Assembly: GCA_001600055.1 (NCBI GenBank)
Contig: BCIV01000003.1
Coordinates: 873,162 to 937,161 of the forward strand
Direction: 5' to 3'
Length of the DNA: 64,000 nt
Origin: Filobasidium wieringae
Lineage: Eukaryota; Basidiomycota; Tremellomycetes; Filobasidiales; Filobasidiaceae
Shown: piece by piece, positions 11,022-23,311 of the stretch
Layout of the letters: every line of letters begins with the position of its first letter
How positions within the stretch are numbered: position 1 is the first letter of the stretch
The notes under the pieces: generated by a model
What the model was told of the DNA's origin: nothing
The model's input: only the letters and a program-made list of their open reading frames with translations
The model's database searches: none
Program-made: the position numbers and the translations under genes

Positions 11022-14000
11022 TCAGAGCCCGGCTTGCGCAACCTTCTCTGGAATGGATTGTCGGAGGTGCTGCAACAGCTGGTCCAGCTTGGCTTTCGTA
11101 TCGAGAGAGATCTCGTGCGATCGAGAAGGATCCAAGACATAAGCGAAGACAGACAAGAGATGATCGATGTGGGGAAGGACGAGTTGGGATTGGGTCTCAA
11201 AGAGGAAGAAGATGGCTCGGAAGGCTGGCTTGTTCTCGATGGGATCGTTCTTAAGGGGCAGTCCACCGAAGAAGATGGGCAAGACCTGTTCCAAGGGAAG
11301 AGCGGTGGGAGCCTTCAGAATCATCCTAGCAACACAGCCAACAGCGTTGTCCTTTGCGTTAAGCTGATCCTTGGGAGTCTCAGGGGTAACAGCAAAGTAC
11401 CCATGCAATACCTGCATGAGTGCGCCGAACTGGCTGCTGAGGTCCAAGTCAGACCACTCAATCAGAGCTCCAGCAGCGAAAGCGGCGTTGGATCGGGTCT
11501 CGGCTTCGGAGTCCTGGAGAGCTTTTGAAAGCAATCCCAAGATCTGCTGAGTGAAGGGGGTAATTCCGCCCTTGAGCCCAACAACGATTTCTCCAAGAGT
11601 TCCAACCACCATTGATCGCTCGTTGTTGGCACGCTCTGGACCGTAGTATTTGGTAATGAGAGGATAGAAGTTGCCGAACTCCTCAGCGAAGGCAGGACCA
11701 TAAGCGGAAGCCATGGCAGACAGAACCTCAATAGCGTTGCTGATAACAACAGCCTCGTATTCAGAAGTCTCCAGACCGGCAGCCTCCTCGAACTCCCTGT
11801 CTCCTTGGCATTCGTGCCTTTGTTCAAGAATAGCACGAACGTGACCTAAGATACCTTCTCGTCGCCCTTCAACCAGAGCAGGGCCGCAGGTCCCGATGGC
11901 CTCCGAAAGCGAAGAACAAAGAAGGATGTTGACCTGCCTGTAATCATTGACAACACATCATGATTAGCGATCGATTCGAGGTAAATATATAGTTGCGTTG
12001 AGGAAAACGAGTAGAGGCCGAAACGATCAGAAAACATATTGCGTTGTGTTAGGAGTTTCATCTCATGTGCGTGTAGCATCGAGGTGAGCTGAGTTATGGT
12101 ATCATCATTCGTTTCGGTGGTGGAAAGGGGACAGGAGTGTTTAGAGAGGATATCAAGACGCAATACGTACTGGTCATCTTCAGTCTCCCACATCTCCATG
12201 ATGGCGGGCATGATCAAGTCGACCAATTGAGCCACGTTCTGGTGGAAAGGAATGACTTGGTTGCCTTCAGACCAATCAGCGGGATTGGACATCTCGTAGT
12301 AGGTTTTGATGGTTGTGAAGAGCGAGCTAACAGCGGCCTTCCTGATACCCTCGTAGTAATGTAGGAGCAAACGCAACAGACAGTTGACAGACTCCTCCAA
12401 GAAAGGTACGAAAGCCTCTCGAGTGGCCTCGAAGATCTGACCGAGGACTTCAGCGGAGATTTCTTTCTCGATAGCAACTTCGCTGTTGATGTTCATCAAG
12501 CCATCAAGATCCTCGTACTCGTCCTCGTCGTCTTCCTCCTCATCGAGAGAGACGCTGCCAGAACCGGCACCAGTGTTGAAGGCGGCAAGAGCCTGCTGGA
12601 CAGTAGCTTGGTCAGTCTTTCCCTCGGAATCGTTGAACTGGTCATCGGATTCGCTCTGCTTGCAGCTCTCAATGAGGGCAGGGACAGTCTGGGGTAGATA
12701 GACAGCGAATTCCTCCTCGAAAACACCGGCCATGGTTCCGAAGAACATCAAAGCGCTCTCCTTCATCCTGGCACTCTCAGACTGAAGCCCGTTGATGGCG
12801 TACTGCATGAGCTCGGCCAAGTGAGGCCTGAATACATCGCGGCCAACGACCTCGGCAAATGTACCAAGAGTGTCGATCGCAACACCTCGCAAGGTCGACT
12901 CTTCGCCTTCACCCTGGAGTAGGAGGAAGGGGACGATTCGCCTGATAGTCTCGGGGAAGTATGGCTGGAAGCCCTCCTTAGACGCGAAAGCAGCAGAACC
13001 AATGGCGCCAGTGACGGTGATCTTGACTCCGACGGGAGCAGTGTCAAGTAAACCGACAAACTTCTCCATCAACAAGGTCAAGTAGCTGGCAATATTGTCA
13101 CCCAGGATCTCAAGATAAGCCTCAAGAGCAGCGGTAGCAGATTTCTGAGTGTTAGGGTCCTCAACGAGAGCAAACAAGGCGGGTACCAGGTGTCCGTGCC
13201 TGTCAGCACACTCCTCCTGCAACCATTCGCACATGCAAGCCAAGGCAATACAACCAGCTTTTCTGACGGAAGGCTCGGCGTCGGTCAGACCGCTGTCAAT
13301 CAAGTGCCAAAGCTGCGCAACGTGAGGTCGAATGAACTCGCTGCAACCTTCAACGGTCACTCCGAAGGCCATCAAAGCAGACTTTCGCATAGCGGGGTTT
13401 TGAGAAGCCATGTAAGTCTGCAGCTGAGCAGAGAGAACAGGGAAGACCTGCTGAGGAGGAAGGGCCTTGGCGAGCTCGTCCAAGGTCCGGAAGGCGAGCT
13501 TCGAAGGGAAATCGTCATCGTCGTCGTCGTGATCCTCTTCACAACCGATAGGCAGAAGTCGCTCGATAATGATACCAGCAAGTCCGAGAGCCTGAACTTT
13601 TCCCTTCTTGTACTGAATGGTCCAACTCAAGCTGTTCAAAGCAGCGTTCCTGATGTCTTCCTCGGCATCGGTTTTGCCAGCAATGGCCAAACAGATCTCG
13701 ACGTACTCCTTAAGAGACTTGGAGATCAAAGGGGTCTCAAGAATAAGACAAGTCTCGAAAACGTCGAACGCTTGCTTAGCGCCTTCAACCTCATCGGCAA
13801 CAAGGATTTGTTGGAAGACCTGAAGCATCTGGGGCATGATCGCCTGGTATTGTTTCTAAAGCGAAACCAGAACGTCAGCCTCTGATGTTGACAGATTCGA
13901 TACAAGCCAACTCACAACCATGTCCTTCTGGTCAGACTCGATGTACTCAGCGACCTTACCAAGTGCTCTCAAGGTGATCAACCTGACGCCGGCATCTTGG

Positions 14001-14785
14001 TCGTTCAAGGTGGTACCGAAGATCTGGAACATGCCAGTCATCATATCGTTGACAAAGTTGTCTCGGATGGTGTCCAGGATGGTAAAAAGAACGAAGAGAG
14101 CAGCTTCACGATGGGCGGCGGTAGCGGATCCACATGTTTGGGTTATGAACGGGATAAGCTCTGGCCATTGCGAAGCAGGAGGAGCAGTCGAGGTAGAAGG
14201 TACAAGCGAAGGTGCGTAAAGCTCATGGTCGGCGATAGCAGCGATCGATCGTGCCAAGCTGTGTCGTACTTGCTTACTGAAGATGGAAATAGAAGGTAAG
14301 AATGGGCTAAAACGCCAGGCTTCATGAGACTGTATGCTCACGCGGGTTCGTTCAACAATCGCTCTAGAAGTCCACCCTTGATTCTTTGCCTGTATTCGAG
14401 AGGAACGGCTTGCCAGAACTTGAAATCCTTGGCAAAGACTCGTTTTCTCAGTTCACCGGCGGCAAGTTGTTTAACCTGTCGAATGCCAGCGAACGACGGT
14501 CAGCTGCCCGGACTTTTAGCAGTGCATGTAAAAGAGGAATACTTGCTTACACCATCGTTTGGTGACGAAGCTGCAGCCTCGTAGAGCGCAGGAATACACT
14601 CAGCAGACTTATAATATTTGGTGTTGAGCTCAGCGGTAGCAGCTTTAATGGTGTTAGTGTCTGGAGACAAGATAGCCTCCAGACAGTGGTGGACACCTTG
14701 AATGAAGGATGGCTAATTCGCGGACAGATGAATGAGCTTCAAGCAGATGAAGTTTGAGCATGCGAAAATAGCAACTCACGTCCAT
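11022..14785 (-). CDS. KAP123: Karyopherin beta, importin-4/Kap123 type
   Basis: Nuclear import receptor of the HEAT-repeat importin-beta superfamily. In yeast Kap123 carries ribosomal proteins and histones H3/H4. Translation begins MD at 14785, is split at once by an intron, and resumes PSFIQGVHHCLEAI. HEAT repeats run throughout, including MRKSALMAFGVTVEGCSEFI, FQPYFPETIRRIVPFLLL and KESALMFFGTMAGVFEEEFA, followed by an acidic loop (SLDEEEDDEDEYEDLDG) typical of this group. The protein ends SIPEKVAQAGL. Length is close to the usual 1,080-1,110 residues. One intron (about 11938-12170) is roughly 230 nt, well above the local norm. The Kap123/importin-4 assignment over Kap121 rests on the N-terminus and the acidic loop. 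Confidence 0.85.
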
Positions 14786-15077
14786 GATGAGGTTGCTCTT
14801 TTGTTATATTACAGTATCAGTATCTCTCCTTCTTCAGGAAAGAAGCAGGCGCAGAGACAGGTCGTTAAAGGGAAGATAACAGTATAGGGACGAGGTCGAA
14901 TGGAAGTACCTGCCCAGGAGTTTTTGACTGAAAGGAAAAGAGGTGGGTAACGAAGGAGTTGAAGGAAGTTTTGCGAGTGTTTATTGCTTTTGAAAAGTTC
15001 CAGTCCACGCGCAAGAATTTCAGAAATTGTTTGACGGCGCTAGCAAGAAAAGCGTGAGAAAGCGCAATCTCGTCAGA

Positions 15078-15085
15078 TCACGTGA
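15078..15085. promoter_or_regulatory. TCACGTGA palindrome upstream of KAP123
   Basis: A perfect 8-bp E-box palindrome about 290 bp upstream of the KAP123 start codon (14785), inside the spacer 14786-15227. The rest of this spacer holds the KAP123 promoter and the 3' end of the neighbouring ORF, with no other recognised feature. A bHLH (Cbf1-like) binding role is inferred from the consensus only. Confidence 0.4.
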
Positions 15086-15227
15086 TGACAAAAGGACACA
15101 AGCGCGTTCTCAAGAATAACCGGGTCATCACAAGCCAAGACGTATGGTTGATGCATGGGTATAGGCTGATCGATACAATGTATCGGGGTGGTTTCCGTCT
15201 GGGATTGAGTACGAGTCGCCCGGCGTG

Positions 15228-15848
15228 TTAGAAAAAGCTGTTCTGGTAGGATCTCGTGTCGTTTGCAATGTGTGGGCGTCCTGCCAACGGCGACCGTGCG
15301 ACCAGCCAAAGTTCCTGCACGTGTTTCTTATGTCGTCGCTCAATAGGCGAGATGTGATTATCCCCTTCCTCATGCGCAAGTATCTGCTTCCCAGCATTGA
15401 TAGGGTTCGCTCGTACGATCAGCTTGGCGTACTTATGTCGATCGATCCATCTAAGGTAACTGGCTGTCCGATCTTTATCCCAGCGGGGGTTATAGGAATG
15501 GATTCGTCTGAGGTTCCGATAACTCAAACTGGCCCTGTGTTCCTCGTCGTACCAAGGTGGCAGACGTATGTCGATGTGGGTGACTTGAGCTCGTGCGGGG
15601 AACCATTTCGCCTGGACTACATGGTCAGACACACAGTGCGCCAGTTCAGTCTCGGCAACTGTCTCCATGATATGATACTCACCCTTCTGATATCCCTTGT
15701 GAAGTGCCCTTGGTATACTAACCGCTCGGTTTATGACCGAAGCGTATGGGTAGCCATGAAGTTCGAACCAAGCGCGAAGGTTGCGCTTCGTCATCTGAAA
15801 CACCATGCAGATGGTCGTGAGAGCGAGGAGGAGCAAAGTAGTCTTCAT
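15228..15848 (-). CDS. Putative secreted protein of unknown family
   Basis: Intron-free ORF of 206 codons starting at the ATG at 15848. The N-terminus MKTTLLLLALTTICMVF looks like a signal peptide: a Lys, then a hydrophobic core. The remainder is hydrophilic and rich in His, Arg and Tyr (RIHSYNPRWDKDRTASYLRW), with few Cys, unlike classical effector proteins. A TATAAA on the same strand lies about 75-80 bp upstream (15922-15927), which supports transcription in this direction. The opposite strand is open over the same span, so strand choice depends on the TATA box and signal peptide. No family is recognised. A 3' intron altering the C-terminus cannot be excluded. Confidence 0.45.
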   Translation of the reverse strand: MKTTLLLLALTTICMVFQMTKRNLRAWFELHGYPYASVINRAVSIPRALHKGYQKGEYHIMETVAETELAHCVSDHVVQAKWFPARAQVTHIDIRLPPWYDEEHRASLSYRNLRRIHSYNPRWDKDRTASYLRWIDRHKYAKLIVRANPINAGKQILAHEEGDNHISPIERRHKKHVQELWLVARSPLAGRPHIANDTRSYQNSFF

Positions 15849-16782
15849 TGAATTTGCTTGATGATAATCGAAACGGGAACCTTTGCCACTTTTGCCAAAA
15901 TGCGCTGGACTGGGAATTGTCTTTATACACAGTGGCTGACATGGATACGTATCCAGAGTAACGGTGACACGGGGCATCCCGCTATCATCGATCTCGCGTG
16001 TTTGCCACTCGCCCACTCTACAACCCAGCCCGCGCGTAACCAAACGGGTCAAGCACATTGTATTTTCTTTACTTGTTGCTTGCCGAAACGTTTTGCACTT
16101 CGAGTACGTTGGTTACTATATTGCTATGCACGTTGCACCGAGGCTACGATAATACACAGCTCGGCAGTATGAATGAACGGCGAAATCGATTAGTTGCTTC
16201 ACAAGAACCACCCAAGGAAGCACGATCGTTACATCGAGGATGGAGATGAAAGCGAGCACGTTGGACGAGCGATAAGACATACATCGATTGGCGTCTAGGG
16301 AGTCTCTTCGAGGATATTCCTACAAAATGCGAGGATCTACGATTCAAGACATCCTCTTTTGAGATTGTAATCACTGTCGATTATTGTTATCTTACTCATC
16401 TTATTCTTAGGAAACGCAGAGAGACCGGAAAGTGTGAAAGATCGACATTGCCTTGATGAAGCATCTGTAAAATACATCAGATTCACGTGTACGAGACTTC
16501 GTTCAGGTTAGATCAACGCAGAGAAGCGGAGAAGCCGATCACACATCTCAAACAAGCTGCCCCGGAAGAGCAAAGAGCTGAGCAAGGCAAAGTGCGAGAA
16601 AACCACAGGAACAAGGAAGATATCCCGAAAAAGGACATAAAGCCGCAGGCAATGCGATGCATATGAGATCCACAATGCTGTTTTGGTACAGAATGCATCG
16701 CTCATCAAAATGAAGAACGAGTAAACTGCTTTTAGGTGGTTGCTAGACCGTCTATAATTTCGCTGTGATGGCCCCAAACGCT
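15849..16782. other. Intergenic region without a recognised gene
   Basis: About 930 bp between the putative secreted-protein ORF and the 3' end of the methyltransferase gene. It holds the TATAAA noted at 15922-15927 (minus strand) and a CACGTG near 16484. Short ORFs here lack an ATG, splice continuity or a recognisable motif. No RNA gene was seen. Confidence 0.4.
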
Positions 16783-18801
16783 TTACTCAACGGACCTGCA
16801 AAAAATGTTAGTCAGCATATATCTCGTTGGTTCGAGCGCATTGATTGGCAACGTACTTGAGGCTGTCCAAAGCACCACTCCTCAACCTGTCCAAACTGGT
16901 GTGAGCCTTAATACCTTCGACTCGGTGGAAGGCGTTCAAGTTCTTGTGCAAGGTGATTTGGAACACGGACGCAGATCCTTGACTGCAAGACAAAAAGGAA
17001 GGATTGCATCAGATTTAGTCTTCGCTGCCCGCGTCAGAGCATGCAGGGGGACGTACCGAGATGCGATTACAGAGTAGGCCAAGAAGAAGACCCAAATTCG
17101 GTACCACCTCTCACCGTACTTGGCGATAACCTTGTCCTTGTTGCTAACCCAGTTCAAGTACCACCTGTGCAAAGTAGCAGAGTAGTGGACTCCGAGAACA
17201 TCGATACTCCTGACCTCGAAGTTGGCGTGCTCGAGCTAGACAGATTTTAAAAGGTCAGATTGGAATGCCTAGTTTTGTTGTTATCTACCAACCTGAGCGA
17301 GAACCCAGTTCAAAGCGCAAGACGCGTCGGCTCCAGGGAAGACGTACTTGTTCATACTTGAAGAGCCGCATAAGATTAGTATCAATTCCAACATCACAAG
17401 TACCGTGCAATGCAAAACTCACAAGAGACCCCAGTTCAAGTCCTCGAATTGCCAGCATGTCCTGATTCCAGCGACCTGGAAGACAAAGATACCATCGTCC
17501 TCGAGAAGGTCATAAACTTGCTTAAGGAAGGCAGAGTAACGCCTGATTCCGACGTGCTAGAAATCCCGATCGAACAGATTGTAAGTCGACGGATCATCAG
17601 TGATAGAGCAGATTTCGTCGACACTCACCTCGGCCATCTCCAAACTGACAATCTTGTTGAATTTTCCAGACTTCAAGTGACGGAAATCAGAGCAAATGAT
17701 ACGACCCTTAGAAGGATCTACCCCATTCTTCCTCAACCTCTCGTTTCCGAAGGCGGTCTGGTTTCGAGCAAGAGTGACACCGGTAACATCACAGTCGTAG
17801 TTCTTTCCGGCGAAAGCAGCAAGGGTTCCCCAACCACATCCAATGTCTAAGAGCTTGTCAGTAGGCTTCAAATCGAGTTTCTCGCAGACAAGGGCAAGCT
17901 TGTTGTCCTGGAGTTGTTCGAGGGATTCAAACTTGGTTGGGTCGGAGATGATTCCGGAAGTGTAGATCCTGTGAAACCAGAAATCTCATAAGTAACCTAA
18001 TTCCAGAATTGCGTCTCGTCAAACTAACATCCTGGGACCCAAGAACCACTCGTAAAAGTCATCACCACGGTCGTAGTGGTCCCTAACCTGATCTTCATCC
18101 TGAACCTCAGAGTGCATGATGACATCCGGAATCAAGTTGAACAAGACGTATTTGAAGTGCTCGACAGTAAGGGGGAAAGTAGCCCAGTCGTGACGGAACT
18201 CCATCTGCTCAAGAACGTCACCTATAGGCGTCGACAAAAGCGTTTAGCAAAGGTTGGTGTCGCTGTTCGAGCAACGGAAACTAACCGTTAAATTCGAGCT
18301 TTCCCTCGAAATAAGCATCGTGGAACACCTGCATGGGGATCTTGTTTCCGACTCCTCCATACTTGAGCTTCAAAGCCTGATCCTTGATAGTGACATAACC
18401 TTCCAATCCCTTTCCAGGCAATTCACATTTCTCGTTAACTCGTCGACCGATCCTGCTCATCACCCACCAGTAACTGATAGTTACTGGCACACCGAAGACA
18501 GCAACGAGGAAGAAGTACCAGGTCCATGAGTTTGAGATCCTGAAGGGGAAGGGGAGGAATGTCTGAAGAACTCGAGGGAAGAGGATGATACAGAGGAAGA
18601 GGTGGAGGTTGCTGAATGATGCAGAGCCTTCAGCGGGGAGAGTTGGGTTGGCGATAGCTGGCCAGTTGGTGGTTCGGCTGATTCACAGACAGTTCGATCA
18701 GAGTTTCATTCCAGAGCTCGGACATCCACTATTAGCACTCACACACCACTGGGTCCAACGGATCCCCTGTACTCAGCGAGCTTGGACTCGTCTACAGACA
18801 T
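16783..18801 (-). CDS. SMT1: Sphingolipid C9-methyltransferase
   Basis: SAM-dependent methyltransferase that adds the C9 methyl branch to the sphingoid base of fungal glucosylceramide. The start at 18801 opens MSVDESKLAEYRGSVG. Two hydrophobic segments follow (LHLFLCIILFPRVLQTFL and WYFFLVAVFGVPVTISYWW), consistent with membrane anchoring. The catalytic domain is of the cyclopropane-synthase type: motif I LLDIGCGWGTLAAFAG (about 17830-17870), then VTGVTLARNQTAFG and FNKIVSLEMAEH. Downstream come FQVAGIRTCWQFEDLNWGLF and LEHANFEVRSIDVLGVHYS. The final intron leaves a short last exon encoding KSVE and a stop at 16783. At least six introns are present. Domain order and transmembrane N-terminus match fungal C9-methyltransferases rather than bacterial cyclopropane synthases. 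Confidence 0.88.
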
Positions 18802-20126
18802 CTTGACGTCGGTGGAGCAGTTCGTGACTGCACGAGCGGTTCGGTCAGAGAGGAATCTTGTAGCTGTTGTAGCTTTTGAAAGAGAGAGGGTGAGCTGTCT
18901 GGATGGTCGGAAACGTGGAACGCGTTGTAACGTAACTTTATTTCGTCCTAGCGCGACGGAACCCAAGAGAAGCGGGTCAATTGGTTTGGTTCCAGGTCAC
19001 ATCCTAAAGGTTTCAGGTCGCCCGGTCGATATTTGCCGGGAAGGAAAGGCATCGCATCTGGCCTATTTACATGTCTTTGTAAAATGTATGACTTGCTGTT
19101 TCGGGTGGACGAAGGCCCGTGCCCGAAGGTTTTAGTATCAGAGCATCTTCGGCTGCAGCTCACAACAAAGGTTCGGCTATAGGTTTCCTCGACATCTTAG
19201 GCTTTGGAGGGAATGTCGTTGAGTTAGGCCTGATTCGAATCTTGCTGTGTCTTGATGTTATCGAGCTTTCCATCCCGACCTTTTCCGAAGGGGTTCGGAC
19301 GATCGGTGGATTACGGATAAATCTCCGAATAGGTTCTTGAACCCACTTCGGTAATATTGTGCAAAACGAAAACGGCGTTTCCTGCTTGTTTACTTGCCAG
19401 TATATCTTCAGTTCAAGAAGACTAACCAGGAATAGCACTCTCCTTGGACCTAGGAGTTGGTTTGTAACGGTAGGCAGGCGAAGGCAGCGGACATATATTT
19501 TCAAACCTTATTCCTCACGCATGTCATGTATTGATGTGAAATACGATACTGTCGAAGACCCAGCGTTGGGCTACGAATTCAAGCTTAGAGCAGCATACAT
19601 TAAGCTGTAGGATGTACACTCAATTCTCACAGAACCTTGGAGGAACAATCCTATAAGCTCGAAAACATGCGGACGCGCTGGGTGGCAATGAATGTCGCAT
19701 TTTCATAATGTTATCGCCTATCGCTTTTACCACCTTCAAGCAATCGACCCTATATCTGTACGCATTGGTTTCTTGATGGGCCGACCTGTGAAACACCAAT
19801 CATCTGTGATGAGATCCGACAGGTTCTGACTACTATTCCTGGCCCGGACTATTTACGATTTATCTCAAACTCTGAAACGTTTGTTGATTTTCTGGATGTT
19901 ACGTCACTTTTACGCGATTTGAGTACTTGATCAGCCAGAGGTTCTGAGAGGTTCGGTGTATCATCAGCGATATGAACAGCTCATGAGTTATCGTGGCACT
20001 TTTCCTTGTCATAGCTCTTACACCTTGGCCTGGATTATTGTACCTTCGTCTCGCTTGAGTGGCTGAAGATCACCACCACCGTTGATCAGTGTGGAGTTTT
20101 GAGGCCTCATCCTTTCCACCCTGGCG
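18802..20126. other. Divergent intergenic region between SMT1 and MSC2
   Basis: About 1.3 kb separating two head-to-head genes, long for this window. Short ORFs on both strands show no family motif or splice continuity. It presumably carries both promoters. No TATA box, repeat or RNA gene could be identified with confidence. Confidence 0.4.
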
Positions 20127-23109
20127 ATGTCTATCCCTCAACTCCGACCCTCCCCTTCGCTTCTCTCCCTGCATGACATCCATCCTTCGTTTTCCCACTC
20201 ATCCTCAAGTCCCGCCTCCTACAACTCGGCCAGTCAATCTTCAGAATCAGCCTTTACTGCTTTACCAAAAGTCGCCTTTTATAGCCTGACTCTGCTGGCC
20301 GTGCATCATTCTGAACACGTGGGTATTGAGGTCGCGGTTCTCGTTGCTGGAATATGGATCGTAGCGGCCCTGGGGATCTTGCGGAACAGAAGGCCATTAA
20401 GACTAGAGGGTATCAGTGTGAGTTATTCTGGACGATATCGGTACCCCAAGTGGCATGCTTATTGAGGTTCAATTCGTAGCTTTCGAAGGTAGCGATACTT
20501 GCTGCTGCTTTCTTGCTTCAATCCGCATGTGTCATAGTTGCGGCCAGACACTATGACGCCATCAGGTAAGTCTTGTGGGGTGTAGTATAATTAATGCGAA
20601 CGCCTTCCTCAACTGCTTCCATTTTAGGTATGCTGTGACAGCTCTAGGAGTTATGGCCGCTACCGAGATCACCACAGTAAGCCAACTTGATGCACGGCCT
20701 ATCAGATTTGCGAAACACTGACACATCTGGTTGATAGGAAGCCGGATGGTTGACGGGTATCGGTCTCACCTGCTTCACTTTGATCGAAAGCGTATATCTC
20801 GAAGACCGTTAGTCGAATCCGTAGTTTCCGAATGGATGTTTGTCTAATTTATCTTAATTATGTCGTTGCAGCTCTCACGCCAGCCTTTGCACTATCCGGA
20901 TCGCTATTGATCACTCTGATACTGCCGAAAATGACCTATCACGACTTGTTCGCCAGCGAGGTTACTGTCGTTCACGATAAGGCTGGAGGCTCAAGCAGAG
21001 GCAGGAGTAAGACCAAGGTTCTTACGGAACTAGAGCTGGGGATCTGCGGAGCAGCCATAATCTCTCTATCAGTACTCGGTATGAGTTGGATGGGCATCGT
21101 TGTGAGTCTCAACTGTTTCCTACCTAAGCTTGAAAAAATTGATCATTTTGTTTTCTTGCTTTTATCATAGAGTCCAGCATCATTGCACATTCACCACAAT
21201 GTCGTTCATTCGTCTGCCACGCTGTTGCTGATCTCTAGTTTGGTCGGATTGAGCATTGTGGTTGATTCCTCTCGTACTACAAATCGATCTGTGGAGAACA
21301 CTCCCACTCTCAATCCGCTGATTCCAAACTTGCGCAACCTCGGATCGTCAAGCGCTCCAGATGTCACCAAGGTGTCTCACTTATCTGCAAATAAGAAGAA
21401 ACTGAGCGCGACTGTTAGCGATATCAGGAGGACCGGTATTGGGGCCAATACTGCTAGAAGATCGTTTCTAGGCAGGGGATTGGGTGTAATGGTCGCGGGT
21501 GTTCTGATGAACGAAGAAACACCTAGTTGGAGCGATTGGGTGATCGGCATCGTCATCTACATAGGCAAGTCTATTCAGTTTCTGAAGTTTGTGCAGGAAT
21601 TGACCGAGCGAATATGGGTAACAGTCCTCCGAATGTCTGCTCCTCCTGCGACTTCTATTGATGCTGAAGTGGAGCACGAAAAACCAGTTTCTATCGCGGA
21701 AGCGTATCACCCTTCTGAAGACTCCAGCCTACACAGCGAAGATCAATACGCCACAGTTCTTTCTCTTCTACCTGTATCCACACGACCGGTCCTCAAGTCC
21801 ATTTTGTCCTCGCCAGAATCGCGTCCCATCTTCTATTTCCTCTTGCTCAATCTTGCATACCTATTCGTCCAGCTATTATGGGGAGTATGGACAAATTCTT
21901 TGGGCTTGATCAGCGACGCCGTTCATATGGCATTCGACTGTGCTGCCTTAGGGGTCGGACTTGCTGCTAGTCTGATGGCCAGATGGGAGAAGGGAGGTCG
22001 GTGGACTTACGGGTCAGTTCAGTTTCTGATTGGCAGCAAAACAATGTTTGCTGATCGTTCAATCGAACAGGTACGATCGGATTCAGACTCTCTCAGGGTT
22101 TGCAAACGGTGTCTTCCTTATCTTGATCTCCGTATTCATTTTCTTTGAGGGCGTTCAACGAATGTGAGCGCGCTGGCGATTCTAGACTATAACAGACTGC
22201 TGATCAGAACGTATTCTTAGTATGAATCCCCCAGAGATGCAGAACATGACTCAATTACTGTTCGTTAGCTCTGGAGGACTGGCTATCAACCTATGGGGAA
22301 TGTATGCGACGGGTCATCATCATCATGGTCACTCTGTGAGTTTAGTTGATTTTGGATATGCAATGTAGCTGAATCGACCTTTCGATAGCACGGAGGTGAT
22401 GACTGCGGTCATGGTCATTCACACGGTAGCTCAGCGAACATGCGAGGTGTTTTTTTGGTAGGTTCATTCGATCACTCTTCACACTATACTCCACTGACGT
22501 CGCCAATTCTCGTTTCTGATCAGCATGTCCTAGCTGTAAGTCTGCGATTTTCAGAGGGTTCTTTTGGATGTACTGAAGCCCACTTACATCTCATAGGATA
22601 CTCTTGGAAGCGTCGGAGTCATCGTTTCCACTCTGCTTATTGAGTATACGGGTTACACCATCTTCGATCCTATCGCTTCGCTCTTTATAGCCGGTCTTAT
22701 CGTCGCGAGCGTGATACCGCTCGTCGTCGACAGCGGACGAATTCTGTGTCTCGAACTGGCCCCAGAGAAGGCCAACGAGATTCAACAAGCTCTCCTCGAG
22801 GTATCAAACGTAGAAGGAGTCGCTTCTTTCGGAGGCGCAAGATTCTGGCCAGCCGATGAAACTACTTTAGTAGGATCGATTCATATACAACTAGCCATTT
22901 CCTCCTCCGGGTACGATCCTTCCCGACCAGTTGACGCGCTTTCCAATTCCGTGCCTACAAATGGAGCTCGACAGAGTATGATCTATGCCGATGCCACGAA
23001 GGTCAGGCGTCGAGTGGAAAAAGCACTTCGAAATCGAATCTCTGGGCTCAAAGAGCTTAACGTTCAGATGGAGGGGATGGCACCTAATTATTGCTCATGT
23101 ACGACTTGA
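20127..23109 (+). CDS. MSC2: Zinc transporter of the cation diffusion facilitator family, Msc2-like
   Basis: Zn2+/H+ exchanger expected in the ER/early secretory membrane; yeast Msc2 acts as a heteromer with Zrg17. The start ATG at 20127 opens MSIPQLRPSPSLLSLHD. The N-terminal half is a series of hydrophobic helices spread over several short exons (ILAAAFLLQSACVIVAA and others). The CDF core begins near 21790 (FYFLLLNLAYLFVQLLWG), with the first HxxxD-type site in SLGLISDAVHMAFDCAAL. A His-rich loop (ATGHHHHGHS, then GHGHSHGSS) spans 22305-22430. The second HxxxD site is FLHVLADTLGSVGVI, reached by splicing across about 22456-22530. A C-terminal metal-binding domain ends MAPNYCSCTT. The long multi-helix N-terminus distinguishes Msc2/ZnT5 types from short CDFs. 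Confidence 0.87.
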
Positions 23110-23311
23110 CAAGAGGTCGGAAGAAGGTGTCACTTAAAGGTTGTATTATCTAGACAGACAGAACCATGCTGTATCCATAATCATCAAACGCGATCGTATC
23201 CGCAAACTGAAAAGGTATTATTCATCTAATCCAAAACCGAAGCGATCATACAACACCTTATCCCATCGTCTTTCCCGTCTCTTTTCTGGAAAGAGAGATC
23301 CAGGAAGCCGA

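Noticed and set aside
13190..13885. 231-codon plus-strand ORF
   Set aside because: Antisense of the KAP123 HEAT-repeat exon; it has no motif of its own.
15225..15851. 208-codon plus-strand ORF
   Set aside because: Mirror of the putative secreted-protein ORF; the minus strand has the TATA box, ATG and signal peptide.
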